Assembly: GCF_001996165.1 (NCBI RefSeq)
Contig: NZ_MUFP01000022.1
Coordinates: 2,144 to 41,722 of the forward strand
Direction: 5' to 3'
Length of the DNA stretch: 39,579 nucleotides
Source of the DNA: Salinivibrio proteolyticus
Lineage (GTDB): Bacteria > Pseudomonadota > Gammaproteobacteria > Enterobacterales > Vibrionaceae
Positions 13,798-21,906 of this stretch are shown one piece after another (positions within the stretch are counted from its first letter, which is position 1; each line of letters opens with the position of its first letter). The position numbers and the translations under genes are program-made. Under the pieces are notes generated by a model that worked only from the letters and a program-made list of their open reading frames with translations, did no database searches and was not told where the DNA came from.

Positions 13798-14970
13798 TCA
13801 AGCGATATTAGGTATATGTTCTGCGTCATGAGGGACGCTTTCCAGTGCCGAGACGTACACTTTAAAGGTATTTTTTCCATCATGCTTCGCCTGATAAAGC
13901 GCATCATCGGCTTGGGCCAACAAACCGTCTATATCCATCGCCTCGGAAGTCGTCGTCACTCCTATGCTGCCTGACAACCTTATTTCAAGTTCAGCGCGAC
14001 TGTTTTGAACGGCGCGGAGCAATTCGGCCGATATTTGCTGCGCACGAGCACCGTCGCAGTAAGGTAGCACGACCGCAAACTCTTCTCCTCCTAAGCGTCC
14101 GACAATACCATGGTCATCAATCACTTGTTCGAACACATCAGCACACTGAATCAATACTTTATCACCAACAGAATGGCCAAATGAGTCATTAATGGTTTTA
14201 AAGTCATCCAAGTCGATCATCAATACACTGAGAGGGAAAGCGGCAGTCTCAACGCGCCGTTTCGCTTTAGCCAAAAACGCACGTCGATTTAACAGCCCCG
14301 TTAAACTGTCTCGGGTCGCCTCACGATGAAGCTTTTCGTGAACGCGCTCTAATTTATACAAGAAGATAATCAGGGTATTGATCACGCTGTAAGCGATGCC
14401 CGATAAAATCAGTCCCGCTTGCAACAGTGACGTGCCAAGCAGCTGCGTAAACAGATCAGGATAGAAGTGTGTAAACGACGCCCTGCCTATGTAAGCCACA
14501 CTGAATCCGCCCATTACCATTATTAGCCAACGCTTTAAACGCTGACCGCCGGTGTTTGTACTCCTCACAATGGTTCGCGTCATCAAAGCAAGCTGCATAC
14601 TGACAATTAAACTGGCGTAAACCACGCGGCTCCCGATATCATCAAGATGCGATGCCATCAATACCACCGAGAGCACGACGGGCAGCGCCAACTGCCAACG
14701 CGGTATATCGCGGGCAAAGACTTGCCCCAGCGCCCAATGGCTGCCAGAAAAGGCTACCATCACACACGCATTGTAAAAGACGATCCCCAGATAAGGGTGA
14801 AGGTGTGGTCGGGCAAATAAGAAAAGATTGCTAAACCCATGGATAAACAAAGACACCGCCCATCCATTAATCCCGGGCTCTTTACGGTTTTGCACCAACA
14901 AAAACGCGGCAAGCAACCATTGAATCGCTGTGAGCGTGATCAGTAATGTAGGTGCATCAAGTTCAAACAT
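13798..14970 (-). CDS. Membrane-bound diguanylate cyclase (GGDEF)
   Basis: About 390 residues: an N-terminal membrane region with six to seven hydrophobic helices (residues about 5-205), a short coiled stretch (YKLERVHEKLHREATRDSLTGLLNRR) and a C-terminal GGDEF domain. The active site reads GRLGGEEFAVVLPY, so it should make cyclic di-GMP from two GTP. The inhibitory I-site RxxD, expected just before it, reads DHGIVG and is degenerate, so product inhibition is probably lost. The sensor region matches no family I can name with confidence. The ATG at 14970 is chosen; an in-frame TTG at 14988 is possible, and neither has a clear ribosome-binding site. Cyclic di-GMP would influence motility or biofilm. 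Confidence 0.9.
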   Translation of the reverse strand: MFELDAPTLLITLTAIQWLLAAFLLVQNRKEPGINGWAVSLFIHGFSNLFLFARPHLHPYLGIVFYNACVMVAFSGSHWALGQVFARDIPRWQLALPVVLSVVLMASHLDDIGSRVVYASLIVSMQLALMTRTIVRSTNTGGQRLKRWLIMVMGGFSVAYIGRASFTHFYPDLFTQLLGTSLLQAGLILSGIAYSVINTLIIFLYKLERVHEKLHREATRDSLTGLLNRRAFLAKAKRRVETAAFPLSVLMIDLDDFKTINDSFGHSVGDKVLIQCADVFEQVIDDHGIVGRLGGEEFAVVLPYCDGARAQQISAELLRAVQNSRAELEIRLSGSIGVTTTSEAMDIDGLLAQADDALYQAKHDGKNTFKVYVSALESVPHDAEHIPNIA

Positions 14971-15121
14971 AAGGTGGACATTATTCAAGGCATGATTTTA
15001 CTGTACCACTTTCTCAGTGGCGGCTTGGGGCAATCGATGTGCGCAATATCAATTTCTATGCGTTAACTTTTATGACAGTTTCAGTCACCTAGCGCTTATC
15101 GCAAGGGTTAACGCACAAGGA

Positions 15122-15403
15122 TTAGTTGCGATATAACACTTTAATAATATGCCAACCAAATTTGGTTTTTATTGGCCCAAGAGGACGCAATAATTCGCCA
15201 TTGAATACCGCTTTGTCGAAAGAGGGAGCCATATCGCCGCGACGAAATTCGCCCAGATCACCACCGCGTTTTCCCGATGGGCATTGCGAGTATTTTTTCG
15301 CCAACGTTTGAAAGTTCGCACCTTGTTTAAGCTGAGCGAGAATTGTTGCCGCTTGCGTTTTATCTTTCACCAGTATGTGCAACGCCGCTGCTTTCTTGGC
15401 CAT
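15122..15403 (-). CDS. ppiC: Parvulin-type peptidyl-prolyl cis-trans isomerase PpiC
   Basis: A 93-residue single-domain parvulin without a signal peptide, so cytoplasmic. The domain begins [12 protein letters not shown], continues [20 protein letters not shown], then [19 protein letters not shown], and ends [18 protein letters not shown], an almost complete match to E. coli PpiC in pattern and length. The two conserved His residues (ILV motif His9 and FGWHI) and the SxCPSGxxGGDLG loop are present. It assists folding by isomerising X-Pro bonds. It lies 73 nt downstream of the HIT gene on the same strand; about 150 bp without a gene, including a small CCACT/AGTGG inverted repeat at 15005-15019, separate it from the cyclase. 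Confidence 0.96.
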   Translation of the reverse strand: MAKKAAALHILVKDKTQAATILAQLKQGANFQTLAKKYSQCPSGKRGGDLGEFRRGDMAPSFDKAVFNGELLRPLGPIKTKFGWHIIKVLYRN

Positions 15404-15476
15404 GATGCCACCCTATTTGCCACAAAAGCCCGCGATTATACCGAATCCAGTCATTAAAGGGGACTGAATTTTACCT

Positions 15477-15944
15477 CTATGAGCCGTCCATATGCTTACC
15501 GTGCATTCGCCACCTTCGTTGCCACTCCGCTAACTGCTGAACACGTTTCTTACCACCCAATGGGTTAATAAATCGCGTCATCAGTCGCCAGTAAAAATGC
15601 AGACTGTCTCCTTTGCGTCGCGGGATCATATGAATATGAACATGAGGAATGTGTTGCCCAGCGTCGCGGCCATTATTCACCACCAAGGTGTAATCACTCA
15701 CATCATCCATCACGTCAAACATCCGCTTGCCGATTTGATGCGCAAATTGAAACAACTCGGTATGTTCTTGCGCACAGAGTTGCTCAAGGTGCGAGGCGTG
15801 ACTGCGGCTCAAAATCAAGATATGGCCTTCGGTGATGGGATAGATATCGAGAATTGCCTTAAATCCGTGGCGCTCTGCCACACTGAAATGTTCAAGTTGA
15901 TTGCTGTGGATCTCGCACATGATGCACGACTTATTGTTTAGCAA
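15477..15944 (-). CDS. HIT-family nucleotide-binding hydrolase (TTG start)
   Basis: A 155-residue histidine-triad protein. The motif QHIPHVHIHMIPR supplies the HxHxH catalytic core that acts on nucleotide-phosphoramidates or dinucleoside polyphosphates. The N-terminus SCIMCEI matches the CxxC (CIFCKI-like) start of the family. The TTG at 15944 is preferred: AGGAG sits 6 nt upstream, and starting at the ATG at 15920 would remove the first Cys. The C-terminus is extended by about 30 basic, Trp/Arg-rich residues (LAEWQRRWRMHGKHM), longer than HinT. Substrate is unknown; Fhit/Hint-type activity is expected. ppiC follows in the same direction. Confidence 0.92.
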   Translation of the reverse strand: MLNNKSCIMCEIHSNQLEHFSVAERHGFKAILDIYPITEGHILILSRSHASHLEQLCAQEHTELFQFAHQIGKRMFDVMDDVSDYTLVVNNGRDAGQHIPHVHIHMIPRRKGDSLHFYWRLMTRFINPLGGKKRVQQLAEWQRRWRMHGKHMDGS

Positions 15945-16000
15945 AACTGGCTCCTGTTACGTCGTGAAGTGGCTCAACATCACGTGCATAAACCAAGCTA

Positions 16001-16028
16001 AAAAAACAGCACTAATTTATTAGTGCTG
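16001..16028 (-). terminator. Minus-strand terminator without an obvious gene upstream
   Basis: CAGCACTAA-TTTA-TTAGTGCTG (16007-16028) is a 9-bp perfect stem. On the minus strand it runs into six T, but on the plus strand no T-run follows. The only minus-strand DNA feeding it is the gene-free stretch 16029-16451, so it may end a small RNA. Confidence 0.7.
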
Positions 16029-16451
16029 AAATCATTTACGTTCAAAAATCAATCTTGTCGGCAGTTATTCATTTGGCATTGCGGCTATATTTTTTGTTTG
16101 AAAAATTACCGCCACGGTATCCGCCTTACTCTCACACCACCATAAATCTCTGAATAAATCTGGTTTTCTTCGGTTATTCGCTGTGATTTTGCGCTGAAAT
16201 TTTCTCTTGTAGTGTAAAAACAAGATCTCAGTCACAGTGCAAACACGCCAAAATTCATCTGACTTTAATAATTACAGCTCTGACGTTTAAGCTGGTGAAA
16301 TAGTCTGCCTGATGGTCAAAAAAATCGGCAGATGCTTCCACGGGTATAGGAGAGACAGGCACAAAGTGCCAACTCGTCAAGTGAGAAAAAGAGCTTAATC
16401 ACACTCTCGTTAACCACGAGTGAAAGCTAAACCACATATCGGAGGGACACG
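16029..16451. other. Gene-free region upstream of the TRAP operon
   Basis: No protein gene is visible here. It is AT-rich to about 16320, then holds a likely 5' leader of teaA with small hairpins GGCAC-AAA-GTGCC (near 16358-16370) and an imperfect CACTCTCGT/CACGAG repeat near 16401-16421. GGAGGG at 16441-16446 is the teaA ribosome-binding site. I found no convincing sigma-54 or osmotic promoter consensus by eye. Confidence 0.6.
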
Positions 16452-17474
16452 ATGTCCATTTATAGCCATCTTAAGCAATTGACTGCGGTTTCATGCGTTG
16501 CTGCTGCGCTTGGCTTTTCAGCCCTAGCCAGCGCCGATACTTGGCGCTATGCGCACGAAGAGTATGAAGGTGACGTACAAGACGTGTATGCACACAAGTT
16601 TAAGGAATACATCGAAGATAACTCTGAACACTCTTTGCAAATCTATCGCTTCGGCGAGCTGGGTGAGTCTGATGACATCATGGAGCAAACCCAAGCCGGT
16701 ATTCTTCAATTTGTTAACCAATCACCGGGCTTTACTGGCTCATTGATCCCAGAGGCACAAATTTTCTTCATCCCTTATCTGATGCCAACCAACATGGAAA
16801 CCGTGATTGAGTTCTTCCGTCAGAGCAAGGCAGTGAATGAGGATTTCCCGAAACTGTATGAAGAGCAAGGCCTTGAGCTACTCAAGATGTACCCTGAAGG
16901 CGAAATGGTGATGACGGCGGACGAGCCTGTGACTGAGCCAGCCGATCTGAAAGGTAAGAAGATCCGCGTCATGACTAACCCATTGCTTTCATCAACCTAT
17001 GAAGCCTTTGGCGCGACACCAACGCCACTGCCATGGGGTGAAGTATACGGCGCACTCCAAACCAATATGATCCAAGGCCAGGAAAACCCGATTTTCTGGA
17101 TTGAATCAGGCGGCTTGTACGAAGTATCGCCGAACCTGATCTTCACACACCACGGTTGGTTTACCACTGCCTCCATGGCAAACAAAGACTTCTTTGATGG
17201 GTTGTCGAAAGACGATCAAGCCATGATCCGCGACGCAGCTGATTATGCCTTCAATGAAACGGTGAAACATATCCGTGGCCTTGCTGAGAAGTCATTGGAG
17301 AAAATTCAGGCGTCGAGTGACGACGTGACTGTCACACGCCTGACGGATGAGCAAATCGCTAAGTTCAAAGCACGTGCACCTCAGGTTGAAGAAACCTTCT
17401 ATGAAATGACCGGCGAAAGCGGCAAAGCCCTTCTTAATCAATTTAAGAAAGATCTCGAAGCCGTTACTAACTAG
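16452..17474 (+). CDS. teaA: TRAP transporter substrate-binding protein, TeaA-like (ectoine/hydroxyectoine)
   Basis: A 340-residue DctP-family periplasmic binding protein. The signal peptide is cleaved near SALASA/DTW (residue 28). Using mature numbering, Glu9 (RYAHEEYEGD), Trp167 (TPTPLPWGEV) and Phe209 (HHGWFTT) fall exactly where I recall the ectoine-contacting residues of Halomonas elongata TeaA; the motif GQENPIFWIESGGLYE is also as in TeaA. It therefore probably captures ectoine or hydroxyectoine for osmoprotection or as carbon source. A GGAGGG ribosome-binding site precedes it. Genes for both membrane subunits and a UspA-type TeaD-like protein follow, the same order as teaABCD. Family is certain; substrate rests on residue positions and gene order. 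Confidence 0.9.
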   Translation: MSIYSHLKQLTAVSCVAAALGFSALASADTWRYAHEEYEGDVQDVYAHKFKEYIEDNSEHSLQIYRFGELGESDDIMEQTQAGILQFVNQSPGFTGSLIPEAQIFFIPYLMPTNMETVIEFFRQSKAVNEDFPKLYEEQGLELLKMYPEGEMVMTADEPVTEPADLKGKKIRVMTNPLLSSTYEAFGATPTPLPWGEVYGALQTNMIQGQENPIFWIESGGLYEVSPNLIFTHHGWFTTASMANKDFFDGLSKDDQAMIRDAADYAFNETVKHIRGLAEKSLEKIQASSDDVTVTRLTDEQIAKFKARAPQVEETFYEMTGESGKALLNQFKKDLEAVTN

Positions 17475-17486
17475 TTGTCAGTTGTT

Positions 17487-17519
17487 CAGGCACCGCGCCT
17501 TGCGGTGCCTGTTTATTTT
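17487..17519 (+). terminator. Terminator-like hairpin between teaA and teaB
   Basis: CAGGCACCGC (17487-17496), a 5-nt loop and GCGGTGCCTG (17502-17511) make a 10-bp perfect stem followed by TTTATTTT. It lies inside the operon, 13 nt after the teaA stop and 13 nt before the teaB ATG. It should cause partial termination and shield the teaA mRNA 3' end, giving excess binding protein. Confidence 0.8.
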
Positions 17520-17531
17520 GAGGAATACGTA

Positions 17532-18107
17532 ATGACCGATTCCGACTCTCTCACTTATCACTCAGAGCTTCCCGGCCTTCTTGGTAAATTGGACACCCTG
17601 ATCTGCAAAATCGAGTCTTTTATGCTCGCCGCAGGCGTGCTCTTAATGGCGCTCAATACCTGCGTGAACGTTGTGGCGCGTTTTGGCTTTGGTCAAGGGC
17701 TGTTCTTTTCCGGTGAGATAAACCGCATTCTGATCATTCTGATCACGTTCGCGGGGATTGGCTATGCCGCTCGTCATGGTCGACATATTCGTATGTCTGC
17801 CCTTTACGATACCCTGCCGTTTAAGGGACGTAAGATCCTAATGATCACTATCGCGTTAGTAACTGGTTTGATTATGCTGGTTCTCGCATATTTTTCTTAT
17901 CAATACATCGTTTCGGTATACGACCGAGGCCGTATTTTGCCCGCCCTCGGTTTTGAAATTTGGTGGATCTATATCTGGGTTCCCCTTGGATTTGTCATCA
18001 CAGGGATCCAATACGGGCTAACCGTTTATAAAAATCTAACCGCTCCAGATGTTTACCTCTCCGCCGGCGTGCTTGACGGTTACGCTGAGACTGAAAGTGA
18101 AGTTTAA
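17532..18107 (+). CDS. teaB: TRAP transporter small membrane subunit (DctQ/TeaB-like)
   Basis: A 191-residue protein with four membrane helices (about residues 30-50, 67-90, 105-130, 147-170), the DctQ topology. The ATG at 17532 is chosen because GAGGA lies just upstream; an in-frame TTG at 17475 would add residues encoded by the terminator hairpin. The segment FSGEINRILIILITFAGIGYAARHGRHIRMSALYD (split here by function: SGEINR, then GxxxAxRHGRHIRM) is the family hallmark. It forms the membrane complex with the large subunit that follows after 12 nt and receives substrate from TeaA, using the sodium gradient. Assignment to ectoine comes from the neighbours. Confidence 0.93.
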   Translation: MTDSDSLTYHSELPGLLGKLDTLICKIESFMLAAGVLLMALNTCVNVVARFGFGQGLFFSGEINRILIILITFAGIGYAARHGRHIRMSALYDTLPFKGRKILMITIALVTGLIMLVLAYFSYQYIVSVYDRGRILPALGFEIWWIYIWVPLGFVITGIQYGLTVYKNLTAPDVYLSAGVLDGYAETESEV

Positions 18108-18119
18108 ATAGGCACTCTT

Positions 18120-19403
18120 ATGGCCCTGACTTTAATGTTCATCATGATCGTCTTGCTCGTGCTTGGCTTTCCGATGATGATTCCCCTTACGGCTGCCGCC
18201 TTAACTGGTTTTTACATGATGTTTGGTGGCGTCGGTCAAATGGATACCTTTATCCAACAAGTGTTAGGCGGCATCCGCCCAGCGTCTTTGATTGCTGTAC
18301 CCATGTTTATCCTTGCTGCAGACATTATGACTCGTGGTCAATCGGCTTCACGCTTGATTGATATGGTCATGACGTTTATCGGCCATATTCGTGGCGGCTT
18401 AGCCATCAGTACGGCGACCTCGTGTACGCTGTTCGGCGCCGTTTCGGGTTCCACCCAAGCGACCGTGGTCGCGGTGGGTTCAGCTTTACGTCCTAAATTA
18501 TTGCGCGCCGGATACAGCGACTCTTTCTCACTCGCGCTGATTATTAACTCGAGTGACATCGCCTTTTTGATCCCGCCAAGTATCGGGATGATCATCTATG
18601 GGGTGATCTCCGAAACCTCGATTGCCGAGCTATTCATCGCGGGGATTGGCCCTGGTTTGATGATTCTGTGCTTTTTCTCTTTGTACTGCCTCTATTACGC
18701 GACGGTCAATAAAGTGCCGACTGAGCCAAAGGCCACATGGAAAGAGCGTATGCAGGCTACCCGGAAAGCACTTTGGCCACTGATGTTCCCATTAATTATT
18801 GTGGGGGGGATTTATGGCGGTGTGTTTAGTCCCACCGAGGCGGCTGCCGTGTGTGTGCTGTATGCGATGATTTTGGAGTTTGGAGTATTCCGATCATTAA
18901 GCAGTCGAGATGTCTTTACCATCGCGCGCTCAACCGGCCTTATCACTGCAGTGGTTTTCATTTTGGTGGGGGTCGGTAATGGGTTCTCTTGGATTATCTC
19001 ATTTGCACAAATCCCTCAAACCATTCTAGAAGCTGTCGGGATTAGCCAAATGGGCCCTATGGGTGTCCTTGCCTCAATTTCTATCGCTTTCTTCGTCGCC
19101 TGTATGTTTGTAGACCCCATTGTGGTTATCTTGGTGTTAACGCCTATATTTGCACCTGCGATAGAAGCCACTAGTCTTGATCCTGTACATGTGGGGATAG
19201 TGATCACCTTGCAAGTCGCGATTGGTTCAGCAACACCACCCTTTGGCTGCGATATTTTTACCGCGATTGCGATTTTCAAAAAACCCTATTGGGAAGTTAT
19301 CCGTGGGACAGGCCCTTTTATTGCGATGCTGCTTCTCTCCGCCGCACTGCTGGTGATGTTCCCTCAGATTGCGTTATTCCTGCGTGATATCGCGTTTGGA
19401 TAA
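18120..19403 (+). CDS. teaC: TRAP transporter large membrane subunit (DctM/TeaC-like)
   Basis: A 427-residue polytopic transporter of the DctM/ion transporter superfamily. It opens MALTLMFIMIVLLVLGFPMM and shows the family's IPMFILAADIM-like segment (VPMFILAADIMTRG), the GAVSGSTQATVVAVGS loop around residue 103-118, PPSIGMIIYG near 156, and GGVFSPTEAAAVCVLYA near 235-251. GSATPPFGCDIF near the end is the second helical-hairpin substrate loop. It moves the substrate inward with Na+. It is the third gene of the operon, 12 nt after the small subunit. Length is normal for the family. Confidence 0.95.
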   Translation: MALTLMFIMIVLLVLGFPMMIPLTAAALTGFYMMFGGVGQMDTFIQQVLGGIRPASLIAVPMFILAADIMTRGQSASRLIDMVMTFIGHIRGGLAISTATSCTLFGAVSGSTQATVVAVGSALRPKLLRAGYSDSFSLALIINSSDIAFLIPPSIGMIIYGVISETSIAELFIAGIGPGLMILCFFSLYCLYYATVNKVPTEPKATWKERMQATRKALWPLMFPLIIVGGIYGGVFSPTEAAAVCVLYAMILEFGVFRSLSSRDVFTIARSTGLITAVVFILVGVGNGFSWIISFAQIPQTILEAVGISQMGPMGVLASISIAFFVACMFVDPIVVILVLTPIFAPAIEATSLDPVHVGIVITLQVAIGSATPPFGCDIFTAIAIFKKPYWEVIRGTGPFIAMLLLSAALLVMFPQIALFLRDIAFG

Positions 19404-19424
19404 CCTAACAACAGGAGTAACTGG

Positions 19425-19865
19425 ATGTTTAAACGAATACTCGTTGCGGTTGATGGCTCTTTTTCAGCCTTGAACGCATTGGATAAAGCGCTAGAAATTC
19501 AACAACTCACCGGTGCAGAGTTGTATCTTTTGTGTGTGTTTAAGCATCACAGTTTGTTTGAGGCATCGCTATCGATGGTGCGCCCTGATCGATTACAAAT
19601 CCCAGATCAAACCTTAAGCGAATACGCGCGTAACATCGTCGAGCAAGCCAAACAACATGCACTTGAAAATGGCGGCGAAAATGTACGTGGTTTTGTAAAA
19701 GGCGGTCGCCCCTCTAAAACCATCATTAAGTTTGCCAAAAGCAAAGAGGTAGATTTGATTGTGATGGGGGCACACGGAACACATTCAGATAAAGACGGCA
19801 TGTTCCTTGGCAGTGTGTCACATCGCGTGGCTGGACGCGCCCACTGCCCCACGATGGTCGTCTAA
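19425..19865 (+). CDS. teaD: UspA-family nucleotide-binding protein (TeaD-like)
   Basis: A 146-residue universal stress protein starting [20 protein letters not shown], preceded by AGGAG. It has the ATP-binding DGS loop and a C-terminal [18 protein letters not shown]. The usual spacing in ATP-binding Usps is GxxG-9 residues-GS; here there are 10, a one-residue insertion in the phosphate loop, so nucleotide binding should be confirmed. In Halomonas, teaD is the fourth gene of the ectoine TRAP operon and its ATP-binding product damps transport activity. The identical position here, 21 nt after teaC, supports that role. The bidirectional terminator at 19919-19948 follows. Confidence 0.88.
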   Translation: MFKRILVAVDGSFSALNALDKALEIQQLTGAELYLLCVFKHHSLFEASLSMVRPDRLQIPDQTLSEYARNIVEQAKQHALENGGENVRGFVKGGRPSKTIIKFAKSKEVDLIVMGAHGTHSDKDGMFLGSVSHRVAGRAHCPTMVV

Positions 19866-19918
19866 CGCCGTGATGGCTTTTGCTTCACTACACGGCAAAA
19901 TCCCTTACGCTAAACAGC

Positions 19919-19948
19919 AAAACGCCGCTATTGACTAGCGGCGTTTTT
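19919..19948. terminator. Bidirectional terminator between teaD and nhaD
   Basis: AAAACGCCGCTA (19919-19930), loop TTGAC, TAGCGGCGTTTTT (19936-19948) form a 12-bp stem with A and T tracts. It sits between convergent genes. Confidence 0.93.
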
Positions 19949-19968
19949 ATATGGTGCCAACTTATCAG

Positions 19969-21399
19969 CTACTGAATATGAAAGTAGTGGCTATTAAGCA
20001 CCAAATGCACAGCGATAGAGGCGATATACCCCAACATAATGACAGGTGCCCACTTCAAATGACCAAAGAAGGTGTATTTGCCGTGCGCTTGTCCCATCAA
20101 TGCCACCCCTGCGGCTGACCCCAAGGAGAGCAAGCTGCCGCCAACACCGGCCGTTAATGTCACCAGCAACCAGTTTCCGTGCGACATTTCTGGGCTCATC
20201 GTTAATACTGCGAACATCACAGGAATATTATCGACCACCGCGGATAACACCCCAACCAAGCTATTCGCCCAGATAGGATCCCACTGCAGATACATGACGT
20301 TTGAGACCATGGTGAGGTAACCAATCAAGCTGAGTCCCCCGACACACATCACGACCCCATAGAAGAAAAGCAAGGTATCCCACTCCGCGTGCGAGATGCG
20401 ACGAAACACATCAAAAGGCACCACTGAGCCTAGGCGACGTAATGCCGCTTCGTCATTCTTCGCTTCCGCAATCGCACGCTTACGTGCCAATGAGCGCGGC
20501 AGGGTACGACGCAAGTAAAAGCCAAAGAACTGTAGATACGCGAGGCCCATCATCATACCCATCACCGGTGGGAAGTGAATAAAGCCATGGAACGCAACCG
20601 CAGTGGCAATGGTGAGTAAAAACAACACCATAATACGACGCGCGCCACGTTTAAGCTCGACGTGCTCTTGCATCACATCCGGCTGAGTCCGTGGGATGAA
20701 CAGTGACATAATAAAAGCGGGGATCACATAGTTGACCACAGATGGAATGAACAAGGCACCAAACTCAGTAAAGGTCACTTTGCCCGCCTGCCAAACCATC
20801 AGTGTAGTGATATCACCAAAGGGACTGAAGGCGCCCCCTGCGTTCGCAGCAACCACAATATTGATACACGCGAGGTTCACAAAGCGAGGGTTGTCACCGC
20901 CGATTTTTAGCACAATCGTACACATCAATAGTGCCGTTGTGAGGTTATCTGCAATGGGGGAGATAAAGAAGGAAAGTACCCCAGTGATCCAGAATAAGGT
21001 GCGTAAATCATAGCCTTTGCTTAAAATCCACGCTTTTAAGCCATCAAATAGGCGCCTTTCTTCCATCGCGGAAATATAGGTCATCGCCACCAGCAAGAAT
21101 AGCAGTAGCTCTGCATACTCAAGGAGGTTGTGCTCAAGCGCTGCATGCGCGGGGGCCATGTCTCCCCATTGTGAGTACGCGTATCCGATTAGCAACCAGA
21201 TTAACCCCGCCGCTAATAGCACGGGCTTTGACTTTCGCAAGTGAAGCTTTTCTTCTAGCATCACCAAGCTGTAAGCCACCGCAAAAATGGCTAAAGAGGC
21301 ATAGCCTACCCAGTTCTGGGTTAAATCCAGTCCTTGTCCTGTCGTAGCGGCAAACGCACTCGGCGAAACTACCGCCAGTGCCGCAACCAAACGCTTCAT
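19969..21399 (-). CDS. nhaD: Na+/H+ antiporter NhaD
   Basis: A 476-residue inner-membrane antiporter of the NhaD/ArsB superfamily. An N-terminal signal-like helix (MKRLVAALAVVSPSAFA) is followed by about 12 membrane helices. Conserved features include LEYAELLLFLLVAMTYISAM, FFISPIADNLTTALLMC (Asp-Asn in the transport core), NIVVAANAGGAFSPFGDITTLMVW, and a second discontinuous helix region SAVVDNIPVMFAVLTM. This two-fold ADN/VDN arrangement is typical of NhaD of Vibrio and Halomonas. It expels Na+ or Li+ at alkaline pH. GGAGG lies upstream of the ATG. Its location beside an ectoine importer fits salt adaptation. Confidence 0.94.
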   Translation of the reverse strand: MKRLVAALAVVSPSAFAATTGQGLDLTQNWVGYASLAIFAVAYSLVMLEEKLHLRKSKPVLLAAGLIWLLIGYAYSQWGDMAPAHAALEHNLLEYAELLLFLLVAMTYISAMEERRLFDGLKAWILSKGYDLRTLFWITGVLSFFISPIADNLTTALLMCTIVLKIGGDNPRFVNLACINIVVAANAGGAFSPFGDITTLMVWQAGKVTFTEFGALFIPSVVNYVIPAFIMSLFIPRTQPDVMQEHVELKRGARRIMVLFLLTIATAVAFHGFIHFPPVMGMMMGLAYLQFFGFYLRRTLPRSLARKRAIAEAKNDEAALRRLGSVVPFDVFRRISHAEWDTLLFFYGVVMCVGGLSLIGYLTMVSNVMYLQWDPIWANSLVGVLSAVVDNIPVMFAVLTMSPEMSHGNWLLVTLTAGVGGSLLSLGSAAGVALMGQAHGKYTFFGHLKWAPVIMLGYIASIAVHLVLNSHYFHIQ

Positions 21400-21906
21400 C
21401 CTTGAGCCTCCAAGTATTGATTACCTAACTTTTCTATATTGCATAAAAAAACCGACCTAATCGGCCGTGTTGTCTAAAACCCTATATCGACGAGGGATAA
21501 ATGCCAGTGAACGCCCTGTCGTGACACGATTCTCAGCCTCAAAAAAGACCTCAAACAGCGTACGCTTTTGCACTCAACGGGTTTTAATAATCGTTTGTTT
21601 TGCTCATTTGCCGAGCAGCAGCACAAAAGCAAACATAATATTAACAAATATGGCGTGAACGTCTATCTTTAAGCGAGGTGAATCGGCAAAAAAGAGATGA
21701 CATTACTTACTGCCAAGCTTAATAATATCAACTTACTAGTCGGCATACGCTGTCATCGTCAGCAAAAAACGACTAAGTTTGAATAAAAAGCAAATAAATT
21801 CAATTGCTATAAAAACAAAACCAACTTTTTAACTAACAAACAACATCGCAACCCAACATCCTTGGTCGCCATCCATGGTACGCATGATTAGAAGAAGGGA
21901 GTCACC
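21400..21906. other. Gene-free divergent region between nhaD and the ABC importer
   Basis: About 500 bp without a supported gene. On the minus strand a weak hairpin GCCGA-TTAGG-TCGGT (21451-21465) followed by seven T lies about 45 nt upstream of the nhaD ATG, which may be an attenuator. On the plus strand GAAGAAGGGAG (21891-21901) is the ribosome-binding site of the next gene and TATAAA near 21808-21813 is a possible -10. TACTAGT near 21734-21740 recalls half a Trp operator, but the other half is missing. Confidence 0.45.

Noticed and set aside
16074..16090. Sigma-54 promoter for the TRAP operon
   Set aside because: TGGCATTGC lacks the required GG/GC spacing and lies nearly 370 bp from teaA.
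17475..17531. TTG start for the TRAP small subunit
   Set aside because: It abuts the teaA stop and the added residues are encoded by the inter-gene hairpin; the ATG at 17532 has GAGGA.
21734..21740. Trp operator upstream of the TrpX-like gene
   Set aside because: Only TACTAGT is present; the symmetric second half is missing.
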